A stretch of 59,651 nt of DNA from Streptomyces sp. AA1529 (GCF_000280905.1 NZ_ALAP01000071.1:1-59651); one strand, 5' to 3'. Shown: positions 1 through 10,169, counted from the first letter of the stretch. The notes: generated by a model not told the origin, from the sequence alone. Program-made: numbers and translations.

Positions 1-253
1 GGGTCCGGAGCTGCCCCGGCCCGTCGGGGGCGCCGTCCGGATCGCCTCCTGTGCGCAGCCACTCCGGCAGCAGCCGCTGCACTCCGGGGAGCGCCATGAC
101 CCGCGCCAGGCCTCCGGCGACGGTGAGCGATCCGGCGACCCATGGCAGGGATTCCGGGATTCCGGACGCCTCCACGATCGCCGGCAGCAGTACGGCCAGG
201 GCCACGGCGGTCTGGAGGACGGTGCGTATGGCGCGTTTGGTGTCCACCTGCAT
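1..253 (-). CDS. Holin-like small membrane protein (3' end outside window)
   Basis: The reading frame opens at an ATG (complement of 251-253) and is still open at the window edge, so the C-terminus is missing. The visible 84 residues begin MQVDTKRAIRTVLQ. They hold a hydrophobic segment at about residues 11-28 and a second weaker one at 38-52, then an acidic, proline-rich tail. Size, two short hydrophobic stretches and position directly after a GH25 lysozyme gene (4 bp from its stop, same strand) suggest a phage-type holin partner. That role is inferred from context, because holins have little sequence signature. It would act in the cytoplasmic membrane. Confidence 0.55.
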   Translation of the reverse strand, partial: MQVDTKRAIRTVLQTAVALAVLLPAIVEASGIPESLPWVAGSLTVAGGLARVMALPGVQRLLPEWLRTGGDPDGAPDGPGQLRT

Positions 254-257
254 CGGG

Positions 258-1151
258 TCACTCCTCCGCGGTGAGTGCGTCCGCCAGCCTGTCGAGGGCG
301 GCCCGGGCGCCCGCCTCGGCCGCGGCCTGGACCTCGGCGGCGGTCAGTCCGCCGCCTTCCGCGAGCTTCGCCAGAACGGCGTCCCGGGCCGCGCCCTTCG
401 CGGTCAGTTCGGCGACTGCGTTCTCCAGCCCTTTGACGCGGCCCCGGGTCTCCCGTGCGACTTCGCCGATGTGGATGAGGACGCTCTTGGGCTTCCATTC
501 GGGATTGGTGTCGCTGCCCCAGGGCACGGTCATCTGGCCGTCGAGTTCCCACACTCCGTCGTAGAGGTCCTGCTGGCTGGGCATGTCGTCCTCCTGGCTG
601 CCCGTCGCCCAGGCGCGCATCGCCGCGCGGCTGTCGAACCGGGCGAGATTGGTGTCGATGGGGTCGCTGGTGTACTGGTGGAGCAGCCACGGGTGCTGGA
701 TGCTCGGCTGTCCGGGGCGGCCGTTGTACTGGGCGATCCACAGCCCGTCGCCCGCGAACGAGGATGTGTCGCGGTTCAGCCAGAAGTCGACGTTGCAGTA
801 GAGCATGACCCGGTGCCCGGCCGCTTTGCCCTGCACGTATCGGATCCACGCGTCCTTGTCGGCCGAGGAGACGCCCGGGTCCTCCCAGTCGAGGGCGAGG
901 ACGTCCCCGGCGCGCAGGTTGATCTTCGAGAGGAAGTAGTCGGCCTGCGCCTTCATGCTGCCCGGTCTGACGAAGTGGTAGAAGCCGGTGACCAGCCCGG
1001 CGTCCCGGCCGGTCTGCCGCTGGGCCACCCACTTGGGGTTCGTGTAGGACGTCCCCTCGGTGATTTTGATGATGACGAAGTCCAGCCCTCGTGTGCCGTA
1101 GTTCTCGGACTGGTACGACGCCACGTCGATGCCCTTGATGTGATCAGCCAT
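258..1151 (-). CDS. GH25 family lysozyme (N,O-diacetylmuramidase-like)
   Basis: A 297-residue protein starting MADHIKGIDVASYQ. The start was chosen because a GGGAG-type ribosome binding site lies just upstream and homology begins at residue 5. Residues 5-200 show the GH25 fold signature: D9 in GIDVASYQ, the D88-x-E90 pair in LALDWED, and a conserved YCN/QY strand pattern. There is no signal peptide. Residues 215-297 form a separate alanine- and glutamate-rich tail that looks helical. The enzyme should cleave the glycan strand of peptidoglycan. Lack of a secretion signal plus the adjacent holin-like gene fits a phage-derived lysis pair. A domesticated morphogenesis or sporulation lysozyme is the alternative. 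Confidence 0.85.
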   Translation of the reverse strand: MADHIKGIDVASYQSENYGTRGLDFVIIKITEGTSYTNPKWVAQRQTGRDAGLVTGFYHFVRPGSMKAQADYFLSKINLRAGDVLALDWEDPGVSSADKDAWIRYVQGKAAGHRVMLYCNVDFWLNRDTSSFAGDGLWIAQYNGRPGQPSIQHPWLLHQYTSDPIDTNLARFDSRAAMRAWATGSQEDDMPSQQDLYDGVWELDGQMTVPWGSDTNPEWKPKSVLIHIGEVARETRGRVKGLENAVAELTAKGAARDAVLAKLAEGGGLTAAEVQAAAEAGARAALDRLADALTAEE

Positions 1152-1202
1152 CGTCCGCTCCCGGGCCCGGCGCATAGGTGATATTGCGGACTTTCCCGCG
1201 AA

Positions 1203-1214
1203 TCGACCGGTCGA
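1203..1214. promoter_or_regulatory. 12-bp perfect palindrome upstream of the GH25 gene
   Basis: TCGACCGGTCGA lies 52-63 bp upstream of the lysozyme start in the 358-bp gap between the divergent lysozyme and GH18 genes. It could be an operator for a dimeric regulator. No regulator is encoded next to it, so the function is unproven. The rest of this intergenic stretch holds an AGTT-n6-AACT inverted repeat (1455-1468) near the GH18 gene and no further gene. Confidence 0.3.
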
Positions 1215-1518
1215 AGCTCCCTGGAGCGCCTCTTCCTGACCGATCCGGAAGAAGCCGCCCCGGTGCGGCCGGCCCACGGCGGTGGCCGAGTGCTCCGTAC
1301 CGCCGGCGGACGGCCGCGGGAATCGTGTCCCGCGGCCGTGCGACCGTCCGGGCGCATCCGCTGCCGACACCGCCTCCGCCCCTGGCCGCGATGCCGGGCA
1401 GCCGGAGCGCCGGACGGCCGGACCGCGCGAGGCGATCGGCCAAAGATGTTCATCAGTTGGTATGAACTGCTGGGGTGGCTGCCGGGCAGCCGGACCGCCG
1501 CGGGCTGGGATGGACGGC

Positions 1519-2559
1519 ATGAGGGCGACGAGAGCGCGCGGACGCGGACCGGCGGGCCGAACGGCGGTGGTGCTGCTGCCGGCGGTGCTCGCCGTGCTGG
1601 GAGCGGCGACGGGGAGCGGCGATCCGGCCGCGGCGGCGGAGCGCCCGCGGCCGGTCGTCGCGCCGTACTACTCGCTGGGCTGGGGCGATCCGCCCGACCC
1701 GGGGGCGGTCCTGCGGAAGACGGGAGCGGACGGGTTCACCTTCGCGTTCATGCTGAGCGCGGGCGACTGCGAGCCGCGCTGGGACGGCGTGCGGCCGCTG
1801 ACCGGCGGGGCGGACGAACGTGCCCTGTGGGCGGTGCGGGTCGCGGGCGGCGAACCCGTCGTCTCCTTCGGCGGCGGCGGCGGACGCAAGCTGGAGCAGG
1901 ACTGCGCCGACGCCGCGGCGTTGGCCCGGGCCTACCGGAAGGTGATCCGCGCCTACGGGTTGCGCGCGATCGACATCGACATCGAGACGCGCGCCTACGA
2001 GAGCGCCGCGGTCCGCCGCCGGACGGTGGAGGCGCTCAAGCGGGTCAAGGCCGCCCACCCCGGGCTCGCCGTCCATGTGACGTTGCCCAGCAGCCGGAGC
2101 GGGCCGGACGCCCGGCTGATCGGGACCGCGGCGCGGGCCGGACTGGAGCCGGACTCCTGGACGATCATGCCGTTCGCCTTCGGGAGCGGGCCGCCCACCA
2201 CCGCGAGCGGTGTGCAGCAGGCGCGCGAACTGGACATGGGCCGCGCCACGGTGCGGGCGGCCGAGGGACTGGCCGCGCGGCTGCGGACGGCGTACGGCTA
2301 CGACGCGGCCACCGCCTACGCGCACAGCGGCATCTCCACCATGAACGGCATCACGGGACATCAGGAACTGGTCACCGTCGCGGACTTCCGCGCCATCGCG
2401 CGCTACGCGCGCGAACGGCGGCTGGCCCGGTTGGCGTTCTGGTCGGTCAACCGGGACCGGCCCTGCGGCAGGCTGCCCTATCCGGCGGCCGACCGCTGTT
2501 CCGGAGTGGCCCAGCGGCCGTGGGAGTTCACCCGGGCGCTGACGGGAGCGCGGTGGTGA
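1519..2559 (+). CDS. Secreted GH18 chitinase-like glycosyl hydrolase
   Basis: A 346-residue protein with an arginine-rich N-terminus, hydrophobic core and alanine-rich cleavage region (residues 1-41): a Sec or possibly Tat signal peptide. The mature part contains the GH18 active-site strand AIDIDIE, with D152, D154 and catalytic E156. The first aspartate of the full DxxDxDxE motif is replaced by arginine. Family GH18 hydrolyses chitin or related beta-1,4-GlcNAc polymers by substrate-assisted catalysis. The compact domain and VSFGGGGGRK strand resemble streptomycete chitinase-like proteins of this size. An in-frame ATG three codons earlier (1510) is an alternative start. I prefer 1519 because a GGGATGG motif sits at the right distance. 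The last 32 bp overlap the convergent DedA gene. Confidence 0.78.
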   Translation: MRATRARGRGPAGRTAVVLLPAVLAVLGAATGSGDPAAAAERPRPVVAPYYSLGWGDPPDPGAVLRKTGADGFTFAFMLSAGDCEPRWDGVRPLTGGADERALWAVRVAGGEPVVSFGGGGGRKLEQDCADAAALARAYRKVIRAYGLRAIDIDIETRAYESAAVRRRTVEALKRVKAAHPGLAVHVTLPSSRSGPDARLIGTAARAGLEPDSWTIMPFAFGSGPPTTASGVQQARELDMGRATVRAAEGLAARLRTAYGYDAATAYAHSGISTMNGITGHQELVTVADFRAIARYARERRLARLAFWSVNRDRPCGRLPYPAADRCSGVAQRPWEFTRALTGARW

Positions 2560-3373
2560 CGGAGGGCTCCTCGGCGTCGCCGCCCGCGCGCATGGCCGGG
2601 AGCACCGCGAAGACCGGCAGCACCGGGAACGTGGTCGGGCCGGGCAGCAGGGAGCCCGCGCTGGACACCTCCGGTGCCGGTTCCGCGCGGGCGGTGTCCG
2701 CCCGCTCCGGTTCCGCCGCGACATCGGCGCCGGAGTCCGGCTCACGTCGTATCAGGTAGGCGGCGAGCCCGCCCGCCAGGAACAGCGCCAGCACCGAGAC
2801 GGCCGTGCCCAGCCAACTGGCGCCCAGCCACTGGGCGCCGAGATAGCCCAGCCCGACGCTGTAGGCGGCCCAGGCCACCCCGGCCAGTGCCGACCAGGGC
2901 ACGAACTCCCGTGCCCTGCGGTGTGTCACGCCCGCGGTGAGGCTGACGACCGAGCGTCCGGCCGGGGCGAACCGGGCGAGCACGACGAGGGCGCCGCCGC
3001 CCTGCGAGAGCGCGCGGCCCAGTTGCTCCTGCGCGGTGGTGAGTCTGCGGGAGCGGGCGACGGCCCGGTCGAAGCGGTCGCCGCCCCGCCAGGCCAGCCG
3101 CCAGGCTGCCAGGTCGCCCAGCACCGAGGCGCAGGCGGCGCACAGCATCAGCAGCAGCACCTCGACGGGCTCGCTGCTCCCGGCCGCGCTGCGAGCTGCG
3201 GCGCTGGGCAGGTCGGCGGCGTCCGCCGCGGTGGTCCCGGCGGCTGCGGTGGAGGCGGCGATCACCAGGACGCCGCTGGGCAGCACGGGGACGAAGACAT
3301 CGAGCAGTACGGACACGGCGATGACCACGTAGATCCACGGGGATCCGGTCACCGACCCCAGGATTTCCGGCAC
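2528..3373 (-). CDS. DedA family membrane protein
   Basis: A 281-residue polytopic protein. After a short N-terminus it shows the DedA/SNARE-associated core: an amphipathic re-entrant segment with LLDVFVPVLPSGVLVIAAS near residue 25-43, a central FAPAGRSVVSLTAGVTH segment carrying the conserved arginine of the F-x-R-x2-P-like motif (here degenerate), and hydrophobic helices around 155-215. The C-terminal 60 residues are charged and proline/serine rich, probably cytoplasmic. DedA proteins are implicated in membrane lipid transport (undecaprenyl phosphate or phosphatidylethanolamine flipping) and proton-motive-force homeostasis. The exact substrate cannot be read here. The gene converges on the GH18 gene with a 32-bp overlap of coding ends. 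Confidence 0.82.
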   Translation of the reverse strand: MPEILGSVTGSPWIYVVIAVSVLLDVFVPVLPSGVLVIAASTAAAGTTAADAADLPSAAARSAAGSSEPVEVLLLMLCAACASVLGDLAAWRLAWRGGDRFDRAVARSRRLTTAQEQLGRALSQGGGALVVLARFAPAGRSVVSLTAGVTHRRAREFVPWSALAGVAWAAYSVGLGYLGAQWLGASWLGTAVSVLALFLAGGLAAYLIRREPDSGADVAAEPERADTARAEPAPEVSSAGSLLPGPTTFPVLPVFAVLPAMRAGGDAEEPSVTTALPSAPG

Positions 3374-3556
3374 TGCTTGTCCCCGTTTCTTCCCCTGCCC
3401 GGTCTCTCGCCGTCCGGCGGTCTACCGCCGTACAGCGTACGCCCGGATCCCTCGCCCAGGGGCGCTGGGGGCGTGCCGCGACACTCCTGCGGCCCCGCCG
3501 GGCGTCGATCTCACAACATCGGACCAGCGGAGCACCGTGCGGCAGTGGAGGCCGGG

Positions 3557-4306
3557 ATGAGGGTAGGGATGCGCGCCGCGGGAGCGGTGGGAGCCGCGAC
3601 CGTGGCGGTGGTGGCGCTGCTCGCGGGGAGCGGGACGAGTACGGCCGGGCAACGGGCCGCGGACGCCCTCCCGCCGCGTGCGGCGGACCCCGGCGGGCCC
3701 GCGGCCCCGGACGGCGCCGCCGCCTCCCGCCGGGCGACCGCGGGCGCGGCCGGGACGAGCGGCACCGCCGGGACGAGCGGCACCGCCGGCCCCGGAAAAG
3801 CCGCCGAGCGGCAGCCGTTCCTGGTGCGCGAGGACCAGTTCTCGCCCGCGAACGCCTTCATCCGACCCGACGCGATCACCTACGACCTGGCCCGGATCCC
3901 GGCCGGAGCCGGCATCACGGTGGCGCGACGGGCCACCCGGCACGGCACCACCGTCTGGCTGCGGGTGCGCGGCCTGCTCCCGGACCGCACCTACGGGGCC
4001 CATGTGCACACCCGGCCGTGCGGGGGCCGGCCCGGGGACGCGGGTCCGCACTACCAGCACCGCCGGGATCCCCGGCAGCCCTCCACCGACCCCCGCCACG
4101 CCAATCCGCGCAACGAGGTGTGGCTCGACGTCACCACCGACGCGGCGGGCCGGGGCGGTGCCGTCTCGCGGCACGGCTGGACCTTCCGGCCGGGCGGGGC
4201 CGGATCGGTCGTGCTGCACGAGCGGGCGACCCGGACCGGGCAGGGGCATGCGGGTGCGGCCGGTGCCCGGCTGGGCTGCTTCACCGTGCCGCTGAGCGGC
4301 GGCTGA
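3557..4306 (+). CDS. Secreted Cu/Zn superoxide dismutase-like protein
   Basis: A 249-residue protein. Start at ATG 3557 is supported by GGAGG nine bases upstream. An in-frame ATG lies four codons in. Residues 1-32 look like a signal peptide. Residues 35-85 are an alanine/glycine/threonine-rich linker including two identical GTAGTS repeats. The C-terminal 150 residues keep SOD features: the HxH pair in YGAHVHTRPCG, a later GPHYQH, the loop NPRNEVWLD and a late cysteine in RLGCF able to pair with the one after HVH. Whether every copper and zinc ligand is present is uncertain, so it may be a non-catalytic SOD-fold protein. It probably acts outside the membrane. Confidence 0.68.
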   Translation: MRVGMRAAGAVGAATVAVVALLAGSGTSTAGQRAADALPPRAADPGGPAAPDGAAASRRATAGAAGTSGTAGTSGTAGPGKAAERQPFLVREDQFSPANAFIRPDAITYDLARIPAGAGITVARRATRHGTTVWLRVRGLLPDRTYGAHVHTRPCGGRPGDAGPHYQHRRDPRQPSTDPRHANPRNEVWLDVTTDAAGRGGAVSRHGWTFRPGGAGSVVLHERATRTGQGHAGAAGARLGCFTVPLSGG

Positions 4307-4352
4307 TCCGCGCAGCGGCGGCCGGATGCCCGGCGCCTGGTGTGAGCGGGGG

Positions 4353-6071
<1,719 letters not shown>

Positions 6072-6077
6072 GCGCAT

Positions 6078-6140
6078 CTCCCTCGTCCGTGTGGCACCCG
6101 TACGGTGCGGGCCTTGGACCCGCACCGTACGGAACGAGGG
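6078..6140 (-). promoter_or_regulatory. Long hairpin in the PhoD-like gene leader, sequesters its SD
   Basis: A perfect 14-bp stem (6098-6111 with 6119-6132, 7-nt loop) is extended after an asymmetric internal loop by CCCTCGT (6080-6086) pairing with ACGAGGG (6134-6140). On the minus-strand transcript the second arm of this extension contains the GAGGGAG ribosome binding site of the phosphatase gene. It also lies 78 bp after the stop of the upstream HNH gene, so it may act as that gene's terminator, as a translational lock against read-through, or both. Confidence 0.6.
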
Positions 6141-6217
6141 AGCTGTCCGACCAGTTTCCGGCCGGTTCCGGCCCGCCCGGACGCCGGAGGCGGCGGCCGC
6201 GGGCCGGGCCCCGCCGA

Positions 6218-6898
6218 TCAGCAGCCGGTGAGGACCTCCTCCAGCGCTGCCTTCTCCTCGGCGTCGGCCGTCATGCCGTAGGTGTCCTTGACCCAGACCC
6301 ACATCCGCGCGTAGGTGCAGTGGTAGCCGGAGGAGGGCGGCATCCACTCGGCGGGGTCCCTGTCCCCCTTCGACTGGTTGACGTTGTCGGTGACCGCGAG
6401 CAACTGGGCGATCTCCAGGTTGTTGGCCAGTTCCTCGCGCCTGTCCTGGGTCCAGCCGGAGGCACCGGAGCGCCACGCCTCGGCGAGCGGGACGACGTGG
6501 TCGATGTCCAGGTCGGAGGGCTCGGTCCAGGTCTCGCCGTCGTAGGGGCTGGTCCAGCTCCCCTTCGTCGGGTAGCAGTCGGCGCCGGTCTCCACGCCGT
6601 CGCCGTCCCGTTTGAGGACGGCTTCGCGGGTGTTGCAGTTGTCGCCCTGGCTGCTCCAGTGCGGGAACTTGTCGCGCGAGTAGCCGTCCATCGAGCCCTC
6701 GGCCTGTTCGGACAGGCCGTCGAGCATCGTGCGTGCCTCGGACGCGCTCGGCGGTGCGGGTGGCTCGGCAGCGGCCGGGGAGGCGCCCAGGGTGAGGGCG
6801 ACCAGCAGGCCGCTGACGGCCGCGGCGAGGACGGCCAGGAGCGCCGTCCAGCGTCGACGCGCGTAGCGGGTGAGGGTTGTCCGGTGCGGATGCGCCAT
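6218..6898 (-). CDS. Secreted HNH/DUF1524-type nuclease
   Basis: A 226-residue protein. ATG 6898 has GGGAG six bases upstream. Residues 1-45 form a signal peptide (basic start, hydrophobic stretch, AAAEPP). The core carries CNTREAVLKRD, then DIDHVVPLAEAWRSGA with the general-base histidine, NNLEIAQ, NQSKGDRDP and a YCTYA-like end (HCTYARMWV), which is the pattern of secreted HNH endonucleases related to the GmrSD C-terminal/DUF1524 family common in Streptomyces. It likely degrades extracellular DNA for nutrition or competition. Cysteines near 87, 109, 198 and the last residue (C226) could form disulfides, consistent with export. Confidence 0.85.
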   Translation of the reverse strand: MAHPHRTTLTRYARRRWTALLAVLAAAVSGLLVALTLGASPAAAEPPAPPSASEARTMLDGLSEQAEGSMDGYSRDKFPHWSSQGDNCNTREAVLKRDGDGVETGADCYPTKGSWTSPYDGETWTEPSDLDIDHVVPLAEAWRSGASGWTQDRREELANNLEIAQLLAVTDNVNQSKGDRDPAEWMPPSSGYHCTYARMWVWVKDTYGMTADAEEKAALEEVLTGC

Positions 6899-7162
6899 GC
6901 GAACTCCCGTGCTGTGGGGGGAAGTCGAGCGGTTCTTCGAGAGACGTTGCTTCGGACCGTGCGGCACACAGCCTGGCGGTCGTGTGCACGTCACATCAAG
7001 AGCCTGCCCGGGAATCCGCCTCCGGCCACACGCGATACACCCATCCGACGGACGCCGTAGGGGAGTTGGTCACCGCGGCCGACGCTGCCCCGGTCCCGCC
7101 GGAGCGGCCCGGCGGAGCGCCGATCGCGTCGGGGGGCGGGCATCGCGTAGAGTCGTAGGCGT

Positions 7163-7280
7163 CTGAAGGGGAGTAGCTCTTCGCCGGACCGTCGACACAC
7201 TGGCCCGCCGCGTGCGGACCCGGCGCCCGGAGCGTGACGTCCGCCACAGCCGGCGGCGCCGCGCCAGCGAGACCTTCGGC
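7163..7280 (+). promoter_or_regulatory. yybP-ykoY (manganese) riboswitch
   Basis: The leader of the TMEM165-type gene begins GAAGGGGAGTAGCTC (7165) and ends AGCGAGACCTTC (7277). GAAGG (7165-7169) pairs with CCTTC (7273-7277) as the P1 stem. GGGGAGTAGC and CGAGACC are the hallmark conserved strands of the yybP-ykoY motif (RF00080), which binds Mn(II) where tested. It stands about 100 nt before the GTG of a family known to export manganese, exactly the usual gene association. A covariance-model search of these 118 bases would settle it. Confidence 0.85.
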
Positions 7281-7382
7281 CCGCAGTGTCCGCACCCGTG
7301 CCCCCGCGCACGGACAGCCATGACGCTGCCGTGCCGAAGTGTGTGCTCGCGCCGGTGCGGCAGCCCGACCACGGAGGACCCC

Positions 7383-7967
7383 GTGCTCAGCCTCTCCGTC
7401 GCCGCCGTCGTCTTCGGCGTCGTCTTCCTCGCCGAGTTGCCGGACAAGACAGCCCTGGCCGGGCTGATGCTCGGCACCCGCTACCGCGCCTCCTACGTCT
7501 TCGCGGGCGTCGCCGCGGCCTTCCTCGTGCACGTCACACTCGCCGTCGCGGCGGGCAGCGTCCTCACCCTGCTGCCGCACCGGCTGGTGCAGGGCATTGT
7601 GGGCGTGCTGTTCCTGCTGGGCGCAGCGGTGCTGCTGTTCAAGAAGGACGACGACGAGGAGGAACAGGCCCGCACACCCGCCGACCAGTCGTTCTGGAAG
7701 GTGGCCGGCAGCGGCTTCATGCTGATCCTGGTCGCCGAGTTCGGCGATCTGACCCAGATCATGACCGCCAACCTCGCCGCCCGCTACGACGACCCCCTCT
7801 CGGTGGGCCTGGGCGCCGTCCTCGCGCTGTGGGCCGTGGCCGCACTGGGCATCCTGGGCGGCCGCACCCTGATGAAGTACGTCCCGCTGCGGCTGATCAC
7901 CCGGGTGGCGGCGCTGCTGATGCTGGCACTGGCCGCCTTCAGCCTCTACGAGGCGCTCGCGCCGTAG
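7383..7967 (+). CDS. TMEM165/GDT1 (UPF0016) family manganese/cation exporter
   Basis: A 194-residue protein with about six transmembrane helices. GTG 7383 is chosen because GGAGG lies ten bases upstream. Upstream in-frame starts fall inside the riboswitch-distal leader. Two copies of the family motif E-x-G-D-K/R-T appear: ELPDKTALAG near residue 18 (proline replacing glycine, usual in actinobacteria) and EFGDLTQ near residue 122, separated by the acidic KKDDDEEEQ loop at about 97-105. The family exchanges Mn2+ or Ca2+ for protons. The manganese riboswitch immediately upstream supports Mn2+ detoxification here. Confidence 0.88.
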   Translation: MLSLSVAAVVFGVVFLAELPDKTALAGLMLGTRYRASYVFAGVAAAFLVHVTLAVAAGSVLTLLPHRLVQGIVGVLFLLGAAVLLFKKDDDEEEQARTPADQSFWKVAGSGFMLILVAEFGDLTQIMTANLAARYDDPLSVGLGAVLALWAVAALGILGGRTLMKYVPLRLITRVAALLMLALAAFSLYEALAP

Positions 7968-8161
7968 CGGCTGAGTGCCGTAGCGGCTGAGCGGCCCCTG
8001 TCGGCCCTGCCGGTCCTGCCGGTCGTGGCCGGACCGCTCGCCGGTCCGCCGCGGGAGCAGCTGTGCCGCGGTCGTGACCAGGCGCCCGCGGCCCGCCGCG
8101 CCCTCCCCCGAACGGAGGCGGCCGGCGGGCCGGGCCTCCCCCGGCGCGGCACCGTGGCCGT

Positions 8162-10150
8162 ATGAGCGGGGAACACGCGGCACCGGCGCCCCGCGGGGTG
8201 CTGCTGCCGATCGGGGCGCTCCTGCTCGGGATGCTGCTGGCCGCACTCGACCAGACGATCGTGGCGACGGCCCTGCCCACCATCGTCAGCGACCTCGGCG
8301 GGATGGACCACCTCTCCTGGGTGGTGACCGCCTACCTGCTGGCGGTGACGGCGGCCACCCCGCTGTGGGGCAAGCTCGGGGACCAGTACGGCCGCAAGCG
8401 CCTCTTCCAGGCCGCGATCGTAATCTTCCTGGTGGGCTCCGCGCTGTGCGGGGCGGCGCAGGACATGCCGCAGCTCATCGGCTACCGCGCTGTGCAGGGC
8501 CTGGGCGGCGGCGGGCTGATCACCCTGTCCATGGCGATCGTCGGCGATCTGGTGCCGCCCCGGGAACGCGGCCGCTACCAGGGCCTGTTCGGCGCGGTGT
8601 TCGGAGCGACCAGCGTGCTCGGGCCGCTGCTGGGCGGCTTCTTCACCCAGCATCTCGACTGGCGCTGGGTGTTCTACGTCAACCTGCCGATCGGCGCCGC
8701 CGCGATGGCGGTCATCGCGCTCGCACTGCACATCCCGGTGCGCTCCGAGCGGCACCGGATCGACTACCCGGGCACGTTCCTGATCGCATCCGCCGCCACC
8801 TGCGTGGTGCTCGTCACCTCGCTGGGCGGCACCACCTGGCCGTGGGACTCGGCGCAGGTCTACGGGCTGTCGGTGCTGGCGGTGGTCCTGCTGGGCTGCT
8901 TCGTGCCGGTCGAGCGGCGGGCGGCGGAGCCGGTGCTGCCCCCGGGACTCTTCGCCGTGCGCAACTTCACGCTGTGCGCGGCGATCAGCTTCGTCGTCGG
9001 GTTCGCCATGTTCGGCGCCATGACCTATCTGCCGACCTTCCTCCAGGTGGTGCACGGGATCACACCCACCATGTCGGGCGTGCACATGCTGCCCATGGTG
9101 CTGGGGCTGCTGTTCTCCTCCACCCTCTCCGGGCAGCTGATCACCCGCACCGGGCACTGGAAGGCCTTCCCCGTGCTGGGCACCGCGGTGACCACGGTCG
9201 GGCTGCTCCTGCTGCACCGGATGACCCCGGACAGCTCGCAGTGGGAGATGGGCGGCTACTTCGCCGTCTTCGGCCTCGGCCTAGGTCTGGTGCTCCAGGT
9301 CCTGGTGCTGGTCGCGCAGAATTCCGTGGGCTACGCGGACCTGGGCGTGGCCACCTCGGGCATCACCTTCTTCCGCTCGGTGGGCGCCGCGGTCGGGGTG
9401 GCGGTCTTCGGTGCACTGTTCGCCTCCCGGCTGGGCGGCGAACTCTCCGCCGCGCTGCGCGGCCGGGCCCTGCCCGCCGGGATCAGCCCCGACACCCTGC
9501 GGCGCGACCCGCAGTCGATCGGCCGGCTGTCGCCCGGCGCCCGGCGCGGGGTGCTGGACGCCTACTCCGCCTCCATCACGGATGTCTTCCTCTACTCCGC
9601 GCCGCTGGCGGCGCTCGCGTTCGCGCTGACCTGGCTGCTGCGCCAGCAGCGGCTGCGCCGCAGCGTGCAGGTGCCGGACGAGAGCGAGACGCTGGGCGCC
9701 TGCCCGGTCGAGCGCAACTCGGCGGACGAGGTCACCCGCGCCCTCTCGCGGCTCAGCACCATCGAGGGCCGGCGCGGACTGTACGCGGAGATCGCCCGCG
9801 GTGCCGGACTCGATCTCGCCCCCGCCGCCGTGTGGATGCTGCTGCGCGTCCACTACGACGGTCCCGTCGAGCCCGCGCTGCTGGAGGACTCCGGGTCGGT
9901 GCCGCCGCACATCGTCGCGGAGGGGGCGCGGCAGTTGGAGGAGTGCGGGCTGGCGGCCCGGGCCGGTCTGGAACTGGTGGCCACGCCGCGCGGCGAGCAG
10001 GCGGCGCGGGACCTCGCGGACGCGCGGCAGCAGGAGTTGGCCGCGTTGCTGGGGGACTGGTGGACGCCCGACCGCCCCACGGACCTGACCGACCTGGTGC
10101 GCGAACTGACCGCGGAGAGCGGCCGTTCGCAGCCGCCCCGGCCCGGGTGA
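8162..10150 (+). CDS. MFS multidrug exporter (DHA2, 14-TM) with C-terminal MarR-like domain
   Basis: A 662-residue protein. Residues 1-500 form a 14-helix major-facilitator transporter of the EmrB/QacA group: LDQTIVATALPTI in helix 1, GKLGDQYGRKR motif A after helix 2, and ERGRYQG later. Residues 510-650 are a soluble extension resembling a MarR winged helix (TRALSRLSTIEGRRGLYAEIAR, then a helix-turn-helix-like AAVWMLLRVHYDG and ARQLEECGLAARAG). The tail could sense drug or act as a cytosolic gate, and DNA binding by a membrane-tethered form is possible but unproven. It likely exports drugs with proton antiport. An imperfectly known but recurrent streptomycete fusion. Confidence 0.82.
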   Translation: MSGEHAAPAPRGVLLPIGALLLGMLLAALDQTIVATALPTIVSDLGGMDHLSWVVTAYLLAVTAATPLWGKLGDQYGRKRLFQAAIVIFLVGSALCGAAQDMPQLIGYRAVQGLGGGGLITLSMAIVGDLVPPRERGRYQGLFGAVFGATSVLGPLLGGFFTQHLDWRWVFYVNLPIGAAAMAVIALALHIPVRSERHRIDYPGTFLIASAATCVVLVTSLGGTTWPWDSAQVYGLSVLAVVLLGCFVPVERRAAEPVLPPGLFAVRNFTLCAAISFVVGFAMFGAMTYLPTFLQVVHGITPTMSGVHMLPMVLGLLFSSTLSGQLITRTGHWKAFPVLGTAVTTVGLLLLHRMTPDSSQWEMGGYFAVFGLGLGLVLQVLVLVAQNSVGYADLGVATSGITFFRSVGAAVGVAVFGALFASRLGGELSAALRGRALPAGISPDTLRRDPQSIGRLSPGARRGVLDAYSASITDVFLYSAPLAALAFALTWLLRQQRLRRSVQVPDESETLGACPVERNSADEVTRALSRLSTIEGRRGLYAEIARGAGLDLAPAAVWMLLRVHYDGPVEPALLEDSGSVPPHIVAEGARQLEECGLAARAGLELVATPRGEQAARDLADARQQELAALLGDWWTPDRPTDLTDLVRELTAESGRSQPPRPG

Positions 10151-10169
10151 AGCGCCCGGCCGGGGCGGC
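10132..10169 (+). terminator. Hairpin overlapping the end of the MFS gene
   Basis: A 12-bp perfect stem (10132-10143 with 10158-10169) with a 14-nt loop that contains the stop codon. No U-tract follows, as is usual for high-GC terminators. Confidence 0.5.

Noticed and set aside
1455..1468. DasR-type operator before the GH18 gene
   Set aside because: AGTTGGTATGAACT keeps only the outer AGTT/AACT symmetry and fails the central GGTCTAGACC positions of the DasR consensus.
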